Below are positions 27,186-35,533 of a DNA stretch of 64,000 nucleotides, one piece after another; the first letter of the stretch is position 1; the number at the start of each line of letters is the position of its first letter. The notes beneath the pieces were generated by a model. The model was not told the DNA's origin. It did no database searches and was given only the letters and a program-made list of their open reading frames with translations. The translations under genes were made by a program, and so were the position numbers. The stretch covers positions 1,798,001 to 1,862,000 of the forward strand of contig NZ_NERD01000002.1 in the NCBI RefSeq assembly GCF_002799155.1. The letters are read 5' to 3'. The stretch is from Stenotrophomonas maltophilia. GTDB taxonomy: Bacteria > Pseudomonadota > Gammaproteobacteria > Xanthomonadales > Xanthomonadaceae.

Positions 27186-27734
27186 TCAGTAGTTCTCGAC
27201 GTCGAAGACCAGCTTGCCTGCGAAGTCACCTTCAACGAAATCACCACCAGTCTTGGTCTTCTTATAGCGGGCGAGGAACGAGTACTTGAACTCACCACCG
27301 CTCTTAGCTTGGTCCAGCTCATCGGTGATGCTGCCGAGGTTCAGCAGCTTTTCGGAGCCACCATCAGTGCGGTACAGCGCCACAGCGATGGATGCACCAC
27401 CGCTGTCCGTATTCGCGATGTACCCGTTCGAATCCAGATCACTGGCGCCGGTATCGATGTGCAGCTTGGCGTTATCCTTCGAGCACGTTGCGCTGGAACC
27501 GCTCGCACCGGCCTTCAGGGTCACGTCGAAGGCGCGATTACCAGCATCTGCGTTGCTGTCGAGGTTGCCCGAGCTGATCTGGCCCAGAGCAATCGTGGTG
27601 CCTTCTGAGTAGTCGATGGTGCAAGTCGCGGCAACGATACGGCCAGTGAAAGTGATGGTGCCATCCGCGGCATTGGCCGAAGCAGCAGCGCCCAGCGACA
27701 GCGCGGCGGAGAGAGCAATTGCAAGCTTGTTCAT
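27186..27734 (-). CDS. Major fimbrial subunit (type 1 pilin family, SMF-like)
   Basis: This 182-residue pilin has a signal peptide MNKLAIALSAALSLGAAASA, then DGTITFTGRIVAATCTIDY with the first conserved Cys, a second Cys in SATCSKDN, and the C-terminal GKLVFDVENY strand carrying the penultimate Tyr typical of pilins. AGGA precedes the ATG. It is the first gene of the fimbrial operon; an unusual 16-bp hairpin lies about 100 bases upstream. The short, Thr/Ala/Ser-rich composition resembles S. maltophilia SMF-1-type pilins, though this locus has extra genes. Confidence 0.9.
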   Translation of the reverse strand: MNKLAIALSAALSLGAAASANAADGTITFTGRIVAATCTIDYSEGTTIALGQISSGNLDSNADAGNRAFDVTLKAGASGSSATCSKDNAKLHIDTGASDLDSNGYIANTDSGGASIAVALYRTDGGSEKLLNLGSITDELDQAKSGGEFKYSFLARYKKTKTGGDFVEGDFAGKLVFDVENY

Positions 27735-27833
27735 GTTGTTGAATTCCTGTTTAGGGTTTGTGGTTTTGCGTTCAAGCCGCGCGTTCATGGGCTTGAGCGA
27801 AGGGCATTCCCTTCGAGAGGAAATGCTACGGAT

Positions 27834-27892
27834 GCCGTGCGTGGGCAGGCATAGGACAACGACGAGTTATGTCGCACCTGCCCATGCACGGC
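27834..27892. other. Long hairpin between the outer-membrane protein and pilin genes
   Basis: GCCGTGCGTGGGCAGG (27834-27849) pairs with 27877-27892 at 15 of 16 positions around a 27-base loop that itself holds CATA...TATG. It starts 8 bases after the outer-membrane protein stop and lies in the leader of pilin. No U-run follows, so a processing site or attenuator that gives pilin a separate mRNA level is as likely as a terminator. Confidence 0.5.
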
Positions 27893-27899
27893 AGGCCGT

Positions 27900-28580
27900 T
27901 CAGAAAGCCAGGCGAGCGCCCAGGTGGAACTCGCTGGAGGTCAGGTCCAGGCGCATCTTTTCGTCCTGCAGGCCGCGGGCATTGCCGAAGGTGTTCCACC
28001 CGCTTTCGGTCGTGCCCATGTCCACGTAGCGGTAGCCTAGGTCGACCGTCATGCGGTCGGAGGCGGCCACCGAAACACCGGCGCCGACCGACCACGCCAA
28101 GCCGGTGCGGGTGGTGGTGTCGTAGCGGCGGCTGGTGTTGCCCTGCCAGCCACCGGACTTCAGCTGGGCCAGGCCGGCACCGGAGCTGCCGTATACCGAC
28201 CACGCATCGTTGATGGCGAAATCGCGATACGCATTGAGCATCAGCCGCTGCGAGCTGACTTCATGGTTGTTGAAGCTGGTGGCGAACAGGCTGGAGCCGC
28301 TGGTATAGGTATCGTTGCGGCGCAGCGTGTATTCGCCTTCGGTGCGCCAGCCATTGCCATGCGCATGACCGAAGCCGATGGCGCCGGTGACGAAACGCTG
28401 GTGCTCGTCGCCCGCAACAAAGCGGCCGATGCCCGGGCGGGCGCTGGCATCCATGTTGTTGGCACGATGGTCGGCATCGATGATGCGGGCGGTGGCGTAG
28501 TAGCCGTTGGGGGTTTCGGCATTGGCCAACTGCGGCAGGCAGCAGGCCGCCAGCGCAGACAGCGCAAAGGCGTTCTTCAA
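27900..28580 (-). CDS. Small outer-membrane beta-barrel protein
   Basis: This 226-residue protein has a TTG start with GGAG 6 bases upstream. The signal peptide ends LANA. Alternating hydrophobic strands follow (GYYATARIIDADH, RFVTGAIGFGHAHG, GWRTEGEYTLRR, LGYRYVDMG) and the chain ends FHLGARLAF, a terminal Phe that marks outer-membrane barrels. The size suits an 8-strand opacity/OmpX-type barrel. It lies between the module-type secreted protein and pilin on the same strand, suggesting a role in surface attachment. Confidence 0.78.
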   Translation of the reverse strand: MKNAFALSALAACCLPQLANAETPNGYYATARIIDADHRANNMDASARPGIGRFVAGDEHQRFVTGAIGFGHAHGNGWRTEGEYTLRRNDTYTSGSSLFATSFNNHEVSSQRLMLNAYRDFAINDAWSVYGSSGAGLAQLKSGGWQGNTSRRYDTTTRTGLAWSVGAGVSVAASDRMTVDLGYRYVDMGTTESGWNTFGNARGLQDEKMRLDLTSSEFHLGARLAF

Positions 28581-28645
28581 GTGAATCTCCAGATAGGGAA
28601 GCGCGCAGGGCGCGGCGTAGGCCGCCGCGCCCTGCAAGGCGGCAA

Positions 28646-29587
28646 TCAGCGGATCGGCTGCTGCATCCAGCGGCGCTGGGCAGCGTCGTAACGCAGCACC
28701 AGAGGAATGCCCTTCGGCACGTACGTACCTCCCGCCATGTTGGTGTTGTCCGGCAGTACTTCGGTGAACTTGGCGCCATACACGTTGGCGATCTGGAAGA
28801 CGTCGCCCTCGTTGCCTTCAGCCGGCAGGCGCATCGTCGGCTGCATGTCGACGTCCACGGCCGGGTTGCCCAGCAACACGTGGTTCCAGCGAGCAACGGG
28901 CGCCTGCAACTGGGCAGCCGGCTTGACGCGGACATTGCCTTCGCGCACGTCCCACTTGCCATCAGCACCGAACACGAAGCTGCAGTTCTGGCGGGACTCG
29001 CAGGTCGACGTTGCGCCGTTGGCAACGGCATCGCCCCCCACCTGGACATCGTTGCTGGTGCTGTTGGCCACGACCAGCACCGCACCCTGCGGTGCCCATG
29101 CCGGCAGCTTCACCTGATTGGCCCACTTGGTGGTGTCGTACAGGCCCACCTGGGTCACCAGATGATCGGACATCGGCACCTCGAGCGTGTCCTTGCGCTG
29201 GCCATACACCACACGGGAGGACTCGCCGTTATTGACATCCCAGCGCTGGTGACTGTCGCTCCAGCGCAGCACGATGTTGCTCAGGTTCTCCACCGGGATA
29301 TACGACTGCGCCGCAAATGCAGTGCGGGCGGAGCTCAGCGTTGCATACTTCGATGACAGCGAGCTGAGGATGACCATATCCCCCTGCTTGGGCTGCTTCG
29401 GCAGCGCAAGCTTCGGCACCCAGTCGGTGTCAGACAGCTCGAAGTACAGCGTGCTGTAACCCGAAGGCATGTTGCCACTGCCGTTGTTGGTGGACGGGGT
29501 CAGGTAGCCTTCAGCGGCCGAAGCGGCGGCCGGGGCCAGGCACACCAGCAGGGCGGCGAGCAGGTTATTGCGACGCGAATTCTTCAT
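28646..29587 (-). CDS. Secreted protein with repeated beta-modules, related to the N-terminal part of 17762-19546
   Basis: This is a 313-residue exported protein. The signal peptide ends AAASA, then EGYLTPSTNNGSG. About three modules follow, each with a DW or KWANQVKLP-type start, a GD/GA-V-hydrophobic strand and a W-containing end (QRWDVNNG, GKWDVREG, RRWMQQP). The same pattern occurs in the pseudo-protease at 17762-19546, and the first module resembles the 135-residue protein upstream. No catalytic motif is seen. Sequence-specific function is unknown; the fimbrial context suggests a surface or matrix role. Confidence 0.7.
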   Translation of the reverse strand: MKNSRRNNLLAALLVCLAPAAASAAEGYLTPSTNNGSGNMPSGYSTLYFELSDTDWVPKLALPKQPKQGDMVILSSLSSKYATLSSARTAFAAQSYIPVENLSNIVLRWSDSHQRWDVNNGESSRVVYGQRKDTLEVPMSDHLVTQVGLYDTTKWANQVKLPAWAPQGAVLVVANSTSNDVQVGGDAVANGATSTCESRQNCSFVFGADGKWDVREGNVRVKPAAQLQAPVARWNHVLLGNPAVDVDMQPTMRLPAEGNEGDVFQIANVYGAKFTEVLPDNTNMAGGTYVPKGIPLVLRYDAAQRRWMQQPIR

Positions 29588-29836
29588 CAGAACAGTTCTC
29601 TCGATACGGGATGGGCCGGCACTCTGCGACGCAGCGCGTGCAGCGGTGCACAGCCCGGCCACGATGGCCGAATCCCTCTCTTCAAGCTGTCTGACTCGTC
29701 CGAATTTTCACTCGATCTTCACTGCATGCAGGCGGGGCCAGGAACAGCCCCGCCTGCGCGCGCCGACGCCCCTACTTCGGCTGAAGCATCCAGATTTTCC
29801 TGAGGGCATCGAAATGGAAGGCGTGGATTCCGCTGC

Positions 29837-30244
29837 TCACTCGCGGCACTGCCGACGACCCGCCGCGTCACTGCCGTCTCGAAGCTCGATGTCGTTGCGC
29901 TCGGTGCCGCTGAGCGAAGGCCGTGCGTCGGCGGGTGCCTGCACCGGCAGTCTGAGCACCGTGTGCGCCCACCCTTTGTCGTGCAGTTGGATGAGGGTGA
30001 GGCCGCGCGGCTGGAGGGTCGCGTCATGCTCGTCGGGTGCCGGCGCCAGCGGGCGCGAGGTCATTTCATCCAGCGCCGGGAACGTTGTGTCCGCGGCATC
30101 CAGGCGCGCCGGTGCGGCCGCACGGGAGGCGCCACTGCCGTCCTTGCTTGCAGGCGTCAGATGGACGTCTGCAGCCCAGGCCAGCCCTGGGGACAGGCTT
30201 GCCATCAACGCCACAGCCAGGCCAGTGCAACGTGTTCTCTTCAT
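29837..30244 (-). CDS. Short secreted protein resembling the first module of 28646-29587
   Basis: This 135-residue protein has a signal peptide (ending AWA), then DVHLTPASKDGSG, closely matching GYLTPSTNNGSG of the next gene, and later QLHDKGWAHTVLRLPVQAP, matching its LSDTDWVPKLALPKQP. The C-terminal 35 residues are Arg/Asp-rich and do not resemble the module, so the gene may be a truncated copy or a deliberately short member. The ATG at 30244 is preferred to a TTG one codon earlier. Confidence 0.6.
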   Translation of the reverse strand: MKRTRCTGLAVALMASLSPGLAWAADVHLTPASKDGSGASRAAAPARLDAADTTFPALDEMTSRPLAPAPDEHDATLQPRGLTLIQLHDKGWAHTVLRLPVQAPADARPSLSGTERNDIELRDGSDAAGRRQCRE

Positions 30245-30372
30245 CAAGACGGCTCCATCGAGAGGACACCGGCCGCCAGATACCGCTACGCATCTGTGCT
30301 GCCACCGGCATCGCCAACGTGCGCCGAATCACTCAATGAAGCTATCTGACCTGTCCCATTCCCAATCTGCGT

Positions 30373-30696
30373 TCACGCCTTGTGCCGCGCGTGCAATGGC
30401 ATCGGGTGTGGTTCATGCCCACAGGTACACGGCGCCGCCAGTTCGGTTTCCCATTCTCCCCGCATCTGCCTGCGCTTCAGCGGCGAGGCATACAGATAAT
30501 CGTTGAGAAGCTCCATGAAGCGCTTCTGCCTGCTCGGAGTCAGCTGGGCAAAGCTCCACATCAGCGAAGCGATATGGGCATCAAGTAGTGACGGCACGGC
30601 GACTCCACGCAGGTCGGCAATCGATGCGTCCACCGTAGCGCCCTCATCCTGCGATTCCATCGGACAATGTCGGGTTGCGAGGTGCTCATCCATCAT
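30373..30696 (-). CDS. Small protein of unknown function coupled to the RcsB-like regulator
   Basis: This 107-residue soluble protein starts at an ATGATGGATGA overlap with the end of the regulator gene at 30686-31351, with GAGGG correctly placed inside that gene. The middle is an amphipathic helical stretch (LLDAHIASLMWSFAQLTPSR, then FMELLNDYLYA) followed by a basic patch. The tail has CTCGHEPH. No family is recognised. The coupling suggests it acts with the phosphorelay, for example as an auxiliary factor for fimbrial control. Confidence 0.6.
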   Translation of the reverse strand: MMDEHLATRHCPMESQDEGATVDASIADLRGVAVPSLLDAHIASLMWSFAQLTPSRQKRFMELLNDYLYASPLKRRQMRGEWETELAAPCTCGHEPHPMPLHARHKA

Positions 30697-31351
30697 CGCT
30701 GCCCTCGGGAAGGCCACGTGCCACCTGCGAGGCCGAGACCATGCCCTGGTCCAGCGCGTAGTCGAAGATCTCGCTGGTACGCTTCAGGCCCAGCTTGCGC
30801 ATGGCCGAGTGCTTCTGCGTGCTGACGGTCTGCCTGCTGCGCTTGAGCTGTTCGGCAATCTCCTTCTGGCTCATGCCATGGGCGATCATGCGCAGCACTT
30901 CGATTTCGCGCTTGGTCAACGCGACGTCCTGCAACTGCTCCAGTTGCTGCACGATACTGGCGGAGAGATAGCCGTCGCGGCGGAATGCGGCGCGGATGGC
31001 CAGCGCCAGGTCCGCTGCGGGATCCAGCTTGCCGACAATGCAATCCACGCCCGCCTTGCCGATGCTGGCCAGCACCTGCACGCCGGAGATGCTGGTCAGC
31101 ACCACCAGGGGCAGCTTCGGAAAGCGCCGCCGCAGGAAGCCCAGCATCGCCACGCCGTCGCCATACTCGCCGCCCGGCATCGAGAAGTCGGTCACGACCA
31201 CATCCACGCCATGCTTGCTCAGGGCCTCGACCAATGCCGTAGAATCGCCGGCAGTGGCGACGATGTCGATTCCAGGCTCCTGGGCCAGCGATTCACGCAC
31301 CCCGGCAAGAATGACGGGATGGTCATCGGCGATGACAATGCGGATGTTCAT
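30686..31351 (-). CDS. RcsB/FimZ-like response regulator (NarL/LuxR type)
   Basis: This 221-residue regulator has a receiver domain with DD at residues 9-10 and phospho-acceptor D55 in VTDFSMPGGEYGDG, which closely copies the RcsB motif. The LuxR-type helix-turn-helix (LTKREIEVLRMIAHGMSQKE, then QTVSTQKHSAMRKLG) follows. It reads toward the secreted-protein and fimbrial genes and is divergent from a second RcsB-like regulator. In Pseudomonas, RcsB and PvrR/RocA-type regulators beside cup fimbriae control them; the same role is inferred here. Confidence 0.87.
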   Translation of the reverse strand: MNIRIVIADDHPVILAGVRESLAQEPGIDIVATAGDSTALVEALSKHGVDVVVTDFSMPGGEYGDGVAMLGFLRRRFPKLPLVVLTSISGVQVLASIGKAGVDCIVGKLDPAADLALAIRAAFRRDGYLSASIVQQLEQLQDVALTKREIEVLRMIAHGMSQKEIAEQLKRSRQTVSTQKHSAMRKLGLKRTSEIFDYALDQGMVSASQVARGLPEGSDDG

Positions 31352-31440
31352 GACATGATGTCCTTGCGGTTCTTCACTGTTCTGTCGGTGCCGGTAGCCG
31401 GCACGCCGTTCCTTCCTGCTTCCATCGGATACCCGCCTTG

Positions 31441-32094
31441 ATGAACTCGCTGGCCATTCGCGTTGCCGTTGCTGACGATCACCCGGTGATCCGCCTGGGA
31501 GTGCGGAGGACCCTTGAGGAAGCGCCGGCCATCCAATGCATCGGTGCGGTGGCCGACTCGACCGAGCTGGTCGCTCTGCTCGAGCGCGAGCCCTGCGATG
31601 TGCTGGTGACCGACTACGCGATGCCCGGCGGTGCGTTCGGCGATGGGCTGGAACTGCTGGGCTACCTGACGCTGCACTTCCCTTCCCTGCGCATTGTGGT
31701 GATGACCGGGTTGGATCAACCCGGGTTGATCCACCGGCTTGATGACAGCGGTGTGGCTGGCATCCTCAGCAAGTCCGACGACCCCTCTCAGATAAAGGCA
31801 GCGGTGATGGCGGCCTATGCGCATCGCCGCTATTACTCCCCGTCCGTGATGGACATGATGCGGCACAGGGAGCAGCGCCGGGTAACGACGCTTTCGCCGA
31901 AGGAACTGGAGGTTGTGGCCTTGTTCCTGGACGGATTGACCGTCACCGAGATCGCGCAACGCCTGAAACGCAAGAAGCAGACCGTCAGCACGCAGAAAGT
32001 CAACGCCATGCGCAAGCTCGGCATCGTGAAGGATTCTGAGATCTTCTCGTTCGCTGCCGATCTTGGATTGAAGGAGACTGACCCGAAGCGCTGA
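31441..32094 (+). CDS. Second RcsB-like response regulator
   Basis: This 217-residue regulator is paralogous to its divergent neighbour: acidic pair D12/D13, D58 in VTDYAMPGGAFGDG, and a LuxR-type helix-turn-helix with LSPKELEVVALFLDGLTVTE and QTVSTQKVNAMRKLG. It lacks the C-terminal extension of the first. It converges on the kinase gene at 32118, 23 bases away. The two regulators could form homo- and heterodimers with different targets, as known for RcsB partners. The ATG at 31441 directly follows an alternative TTG. Confidence 0.87.
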   Translation: MNSLAIRVAVADDHPVIRLGVRRTLEEAPAIQCIGAVADSTELVALLEREPCDVLVTDYAMPGGAFGDGLELLGYLTLHFPSLRIVVMTGLDQPGLIHRLDDSGVAGILSKSDDPSQIKAAVMAAYAHRRYYSPSVMDMMRHREQRRVTTLSPKELEVVALFLDGLTVTEIAQRLKRKKQTVSTQKVNAMRKLGIVKDSEIFSFAADLGLKETDPKR

Positions 32095-32117
32095 GCGTAC
32101 GTTCTTTCCTGGGCAGG

Positions 32118-35100
32118 TCACGATTCCTGCTCCAGTTCGTGCCGGTAGTCATCCAGGCATGCCCGCAACGCCGCCTGCAATGCATCCAGCTGCGATGGCG
32201 GTACTGCCAGGCCGTCGCGCAGCGCCTGTTCCACCTCGCCGCAGTGTTCGCCCAGCGACTGCTCGCCCAGCATCTGCAGCACCCCTTTGAAGGCGTGCAC
32301 GCGATCGAGCAGGCGTTGCATGTCGTTGCCCGCACGCGCTTCGGTCATGGCCTGCAGATCCTTGTCGCCGGTTTCCACGAACAGGCGGCGGATGGCCGCC
32401 GATACCCTGCTGGATGCACGACGCGTAGGCGCGGGCGAAACCGGCGCAACCGCCGCCTTGCTGGCCTTGCCCAGCCCGGCTTCCAGCCGATCCAGATTGA
32501 GCGGTTTCAGCAGCAGGTCGTCAATGCCCGCCGCCAGGCAGCGCTCACGTTCGCTGGCCAGTGCGGTGGCGGTGATGGCCAGGATCGGCAGCGACTGCCC
32601 GCGCTGGCGCAGCGCGCGCGCCAGCGCATAGCCGTCCATCACCGGCATGTTGATATCGGTGAGGACCGCCACGTAGGCGTCGTTGCGCCACACCGCCAGT
32701 GCGGCGGCACCGTCTTCGGCGGCATCCACGTCGTAGCCGAGTTCTTCCAGCTGCTGTTGGATCAGTTCGCGATTGACGGCGTTGTCTTCCACCAGCAGCA
32801 CGCGCCCGCGCGAGCGTGGTGCTGGCGCCTGCTCGACTGGCGGGAGCGAGGATGCACTGTGCGGTTCCGTGCCGATGGCGGCCAGCAAGGCGTCGCTGGC
32901 ATAGCAGGTCACTTCGGTACGGTCGCCGCGCACTTCGGGGGTCAACGGCCCCTGTGCATGGGCGAACACCACGTGGCGATGGGACGCGGACAGGTGCTGT
33001 TCCTCCTCGCGGGTCCACGGCCGGTGGTCGCCCACGATCAGCAGCACGTCACCCGTCGCGTCGGCCTGCGGGGCGTCCAGCAGCACGGGCTCGGTGCCCC
33101 ACTCCGTCAGCAGCCGCCCGATCTCGTTGCGCCACTCCGGCGTGGACGACAGCACGGTGATGCGCTGCCCACGCAGCGGCTGCGACGCCGGGTTTGCGGC
33201 GGGCTGCAGGCGCACCGGCAACAGCAGGCTGAAGCTGCTGCCCACGCCCTCGGTACTTTCCACCGCCACCTGCCCGCCCATCGCCTGCGCCAGCTGCTGG
33301 CACAACGCCAGGCCCAGGCCGCTGCCGCCGTAGCGGCGCGAGACGCTGGCATCGGCCTGCTGGAACGGCTGGAACAGCTGCCCGGCCTGTTGCGGGCTCA
33401 TGCCGATGCCGGAGTCGACCACCTGCACGCGCAGCAGCGTGCCCTTGCCGTCCACATTCTGCACTTCGGCCCGCAGGATGATGCGACCGGATTCGGTGAA
33501 TTTGACCGCGTTGCTGACCAGGTTGTTGAGGATCTGGCGGATGCGGTGTGCGTCGCCAATGCAGTCCTGCCCGGCCGGCGCGTCCACCGCAAAGAACAGG
33601 CGCACGCCCTTGCGCAGGGCATCGGGCGCATACAGCAGTGCGACGCCTTCGATCAGCGGGCGCAGGGCGAACGGTGCCGGCTCCACATCGAGCTGCCCGG
33701 CTTCGATCTTGGAGAAATCCAGCACGTCGCTGATGATCCGCATCAGTGCGTCGGCGGAGAAGCGGATGCGGTCCAGCCGTTCGCGCTGGCCCGGCTGCAG
33801 GGGCGAACGGGCCAGCAGTTCCAGGTGGCCCAGTACACCGTTGAGCGGGGTACGGATCTCATGACTCATCGTGGCGACGAAGGCGGACTTGGCACGCGTG
33901 GCCGCTTCGGCGGCCTGGCGAGCAGCCTCGGCATCCTCGCGGGCACGGCGCAGCGTGTCTTCCAGCTCCACCTGGGCGGTCACGTCGCGCAGGGCACAGA
34001 CCCATACGGCCTGGTGGTGGTAGGTAGCCAGCGCCATGCTGATCTGCAGCTGGGTGCCGGCGCCCTCTTCCTCGGGTGACCACTGCAGTTCCAACGCCTC
34101 CTCGCCATGGCTGCTGCGCCCCAGCTCGGCCAACCGCGCATACAGCGTTGCGATTGCGTTGCCGTCTTCATCGGCCTGGTCGCCCACCAGCTGCCGTGCA
34201 GTTTCGTTCTGCAGAAGCGGCATGCCTGTGTCGCGGGCAATCAGCGCCAGCCCGATCGGCGCGGTGCCGATGATGGCGCGGCTCAGCGCCTCGCTCTCAT
34301 ACACACGTGATGCGTCAGCAAGTGCGGGCTTGAACACGCGGCGGTCGATGCGCAGCAGCAGCCACCACAGCAGGCCGATGATCACCAGGGCACTGAGGCT
34401 GCGCGCCAGAAGATAAGGGCCCTGCGCTTTCCAGATGTCCGACCAGTCGTAAACGTGGCTGAGCGTCCAGTCCACGCCCGGCAGGCTGCAACTGAGGATG
34501 AAGCGCCCCTGCGCATGCTGTCGTGCGGGCTTGGTCGCCGCTGCGCCGGGCAGCGCCCCCAACAGCAGCGCCTGCTCCTGGAGCGTCAAGCCGCCACTGC
34601 TGAGCACCACCTGCCGGTTGCCGGCCATCACCAGGTAGCGCCCTTCTTCGCGCGCCTCCAGCCGGGCCTTGATGGTGTCGATCGACTCGAACACCACGCG
34701 CCGGAAGTACGGCGTGGTGCCCTCGGCCATGGTCACCACGCCGACCAGCGACCGCTGGCCGTTGAGCGGGTTGACTGCAAAGCGCGACAGCAACCGTCCC
34801 TCGCGGGAGGCCGAGCGGATCGGGCCCGGGCGTGGCAGCAGCTTGCGTACCTCGGGCTCGTCACGCAGCAACCGCGCGAAGGCCTGCTGGCGGGTGGCCA
34901 CGCCCAGCGTCTGCAGCAGCTGGGCCTCGTCGCGGATGTTGGACACGGCCAGCAGCCGCCCCTGCGGCTCGTAGGCGAACATGGCCACCGGCCCGGGCGC
35001 ATCCTGCGAGGTGATCGAATCGGCGGTGTAGGCCGAGTAGATGTCGATCATGCCGAGGTAGGCCTTCAGCTCCTCGGGCGGCAACGGATTGTCACGGGCG

Positions 35101-35501
35101 CCCAGCACCAGCCATGGCACGGCGGTACGCCCTTCGGCCCGCACCACCACTTCCGCGCCCTGGGCGTGGAAGCGCTCGGCCAGGGGGGTTCCGACCGCGG
35201 TCAGCGCGGGGCGCTGGTCGCGCCACAGCACGTCGTTGCCATTGACCGAGGTGGCGTAGGCGCGGTCGCGCTGGTAGAGGAAGTAGTCCAGCGCCGCGCG
35301 GGCCTCCAGGAAGGACTGCCGTTCGCGGGCATGGAACTCTTCCACATCGGCAATGGAACTGACGATGGCGGCCAACAGTACCAGCACCGTGATCAGGGCA
35401 CCGCCGCCGAACAGCAGGCGGCGGCGCAACCGCCGCAGGTCGTCCAGGCGCGCGGCAACCGCCGGACCGCCAGGGCGCTGCGCGGCTTCAGTACCTGCCA
35501 T
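32118..35501 (-). CDS. Hybrid sensor kinase with receiver and HPt domains (RcsC/BvgS-like)
   Basis: This is a 1127-residue inner-membrane kinase. A membrane helix near residues 30-52, a periplasmic sensor of about 300 residues and a second helix near 355-380 are followed by a PAS-like segment, the kinase core with H547 in MSHEIRTPLNG and ATPase boxes. Then come an RcsC-type alpha/beta spacer (around 790-880), a receiver with D949 in LTDINMP, and a C-terminal HPt with H1069 in HAFKG. It is a complete His-Asp-His relay able to phosphorylate the nearby RcsB-like regulators. The ATG at 35501 has AGGA upstream; an ATG at 35528 is possible. Confidence 0.88.
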   Translation of the reverse strand: MAGTEAAQRPGGPAVAARLDDLRRLRRRLLFGGGALITVLVLLAAIVSSIADVEEFHARERQSFLEARAALDYFLYQRDRAYATSVNGNDVLWRDQRPALTAVGTPLAERFHAQGAEVVVRAEGRTAVPWLVLGARDNPLPPEELKAYLGMIDIYSAYTADSITSQDAPGPVAMFAYEPQGRLLAVSNIRDEAQLLQTLGVATRQQAFARLLRDEPEVRKLLPRPGPIRSASREGRLLSRFAVNPLNGQRSLVGVVTMAEGTTPYFRRVVFESIDTIKARLEAREEGRYLVMAGNRQVVLSSGGLTLQEQALLLGALPGAAATKPARQHAQGRFILSCSLPGVDWTLSHVYDWSDIWKAQGPYLLARSLSALVIIGLLWWLLLRIDRRVFKPALADASRVYESEALSRAIIGTAPIGLALIARDTGMPLLQNETARQLVGDQADEDGNAIATLYARLAELGRSSHGEEALELQWSPEEEGAGTQLQISMALATYHHQAVWVCALRDVTAQVELEDTLRRAREDAEAARQAAEAATRAKSAFVATMSHEIRTPLNGVLGHLELLARSPLQPGQRERLDRIRFSADALMRIISDVLDFSKIEAGQLDVEPAPFALRPLIEGVALLYAPDALRKGVRLFFAVDAPAGQDCIGDAHRIRQILNNLVSNAVKFTESGRIILRAEVQNVDGKGTLLRVQVVDSGIGMSPQQAGQLFQPFQQADASVSRRYGGSGLGLALCQQLAQAMGGQVAVESTEGVGSSFSLLLPVRLQPAANPASQPLRGQRITVLSSTPEWRNEIGRLLTEWGTEPVLLDAPQADATGDVLLIVGDHRPWTREEEQHLSASHRHVVFAHAQGPLTPEVRGDRTEVTCYASDALLAAIGTEPHSASSLPPVEQAPAPRSRGRVLLVEDNAVNRELIQQQLEELGYDVDAAEDGAAALAVWRNDAYVAVLTDINMPVMDGYALARALRQRGQSLPILAITATALASERERCLAAGIDDLLLKPLNLDRLEAGLGKASKAAVAPVSPAPTRRASSRVSAAIRRLFVETGDKDLQAMTEARAGNDMQRLLDRVHAFKGVLQMLGEQSLGEHCGEVEQALRDGLAVPPSQLDALQAALRACLDDYRHELEQES

Positions 35502-35533
35502 AAACGTGATCCTGAGGTGGGTGCCCATGCAAT

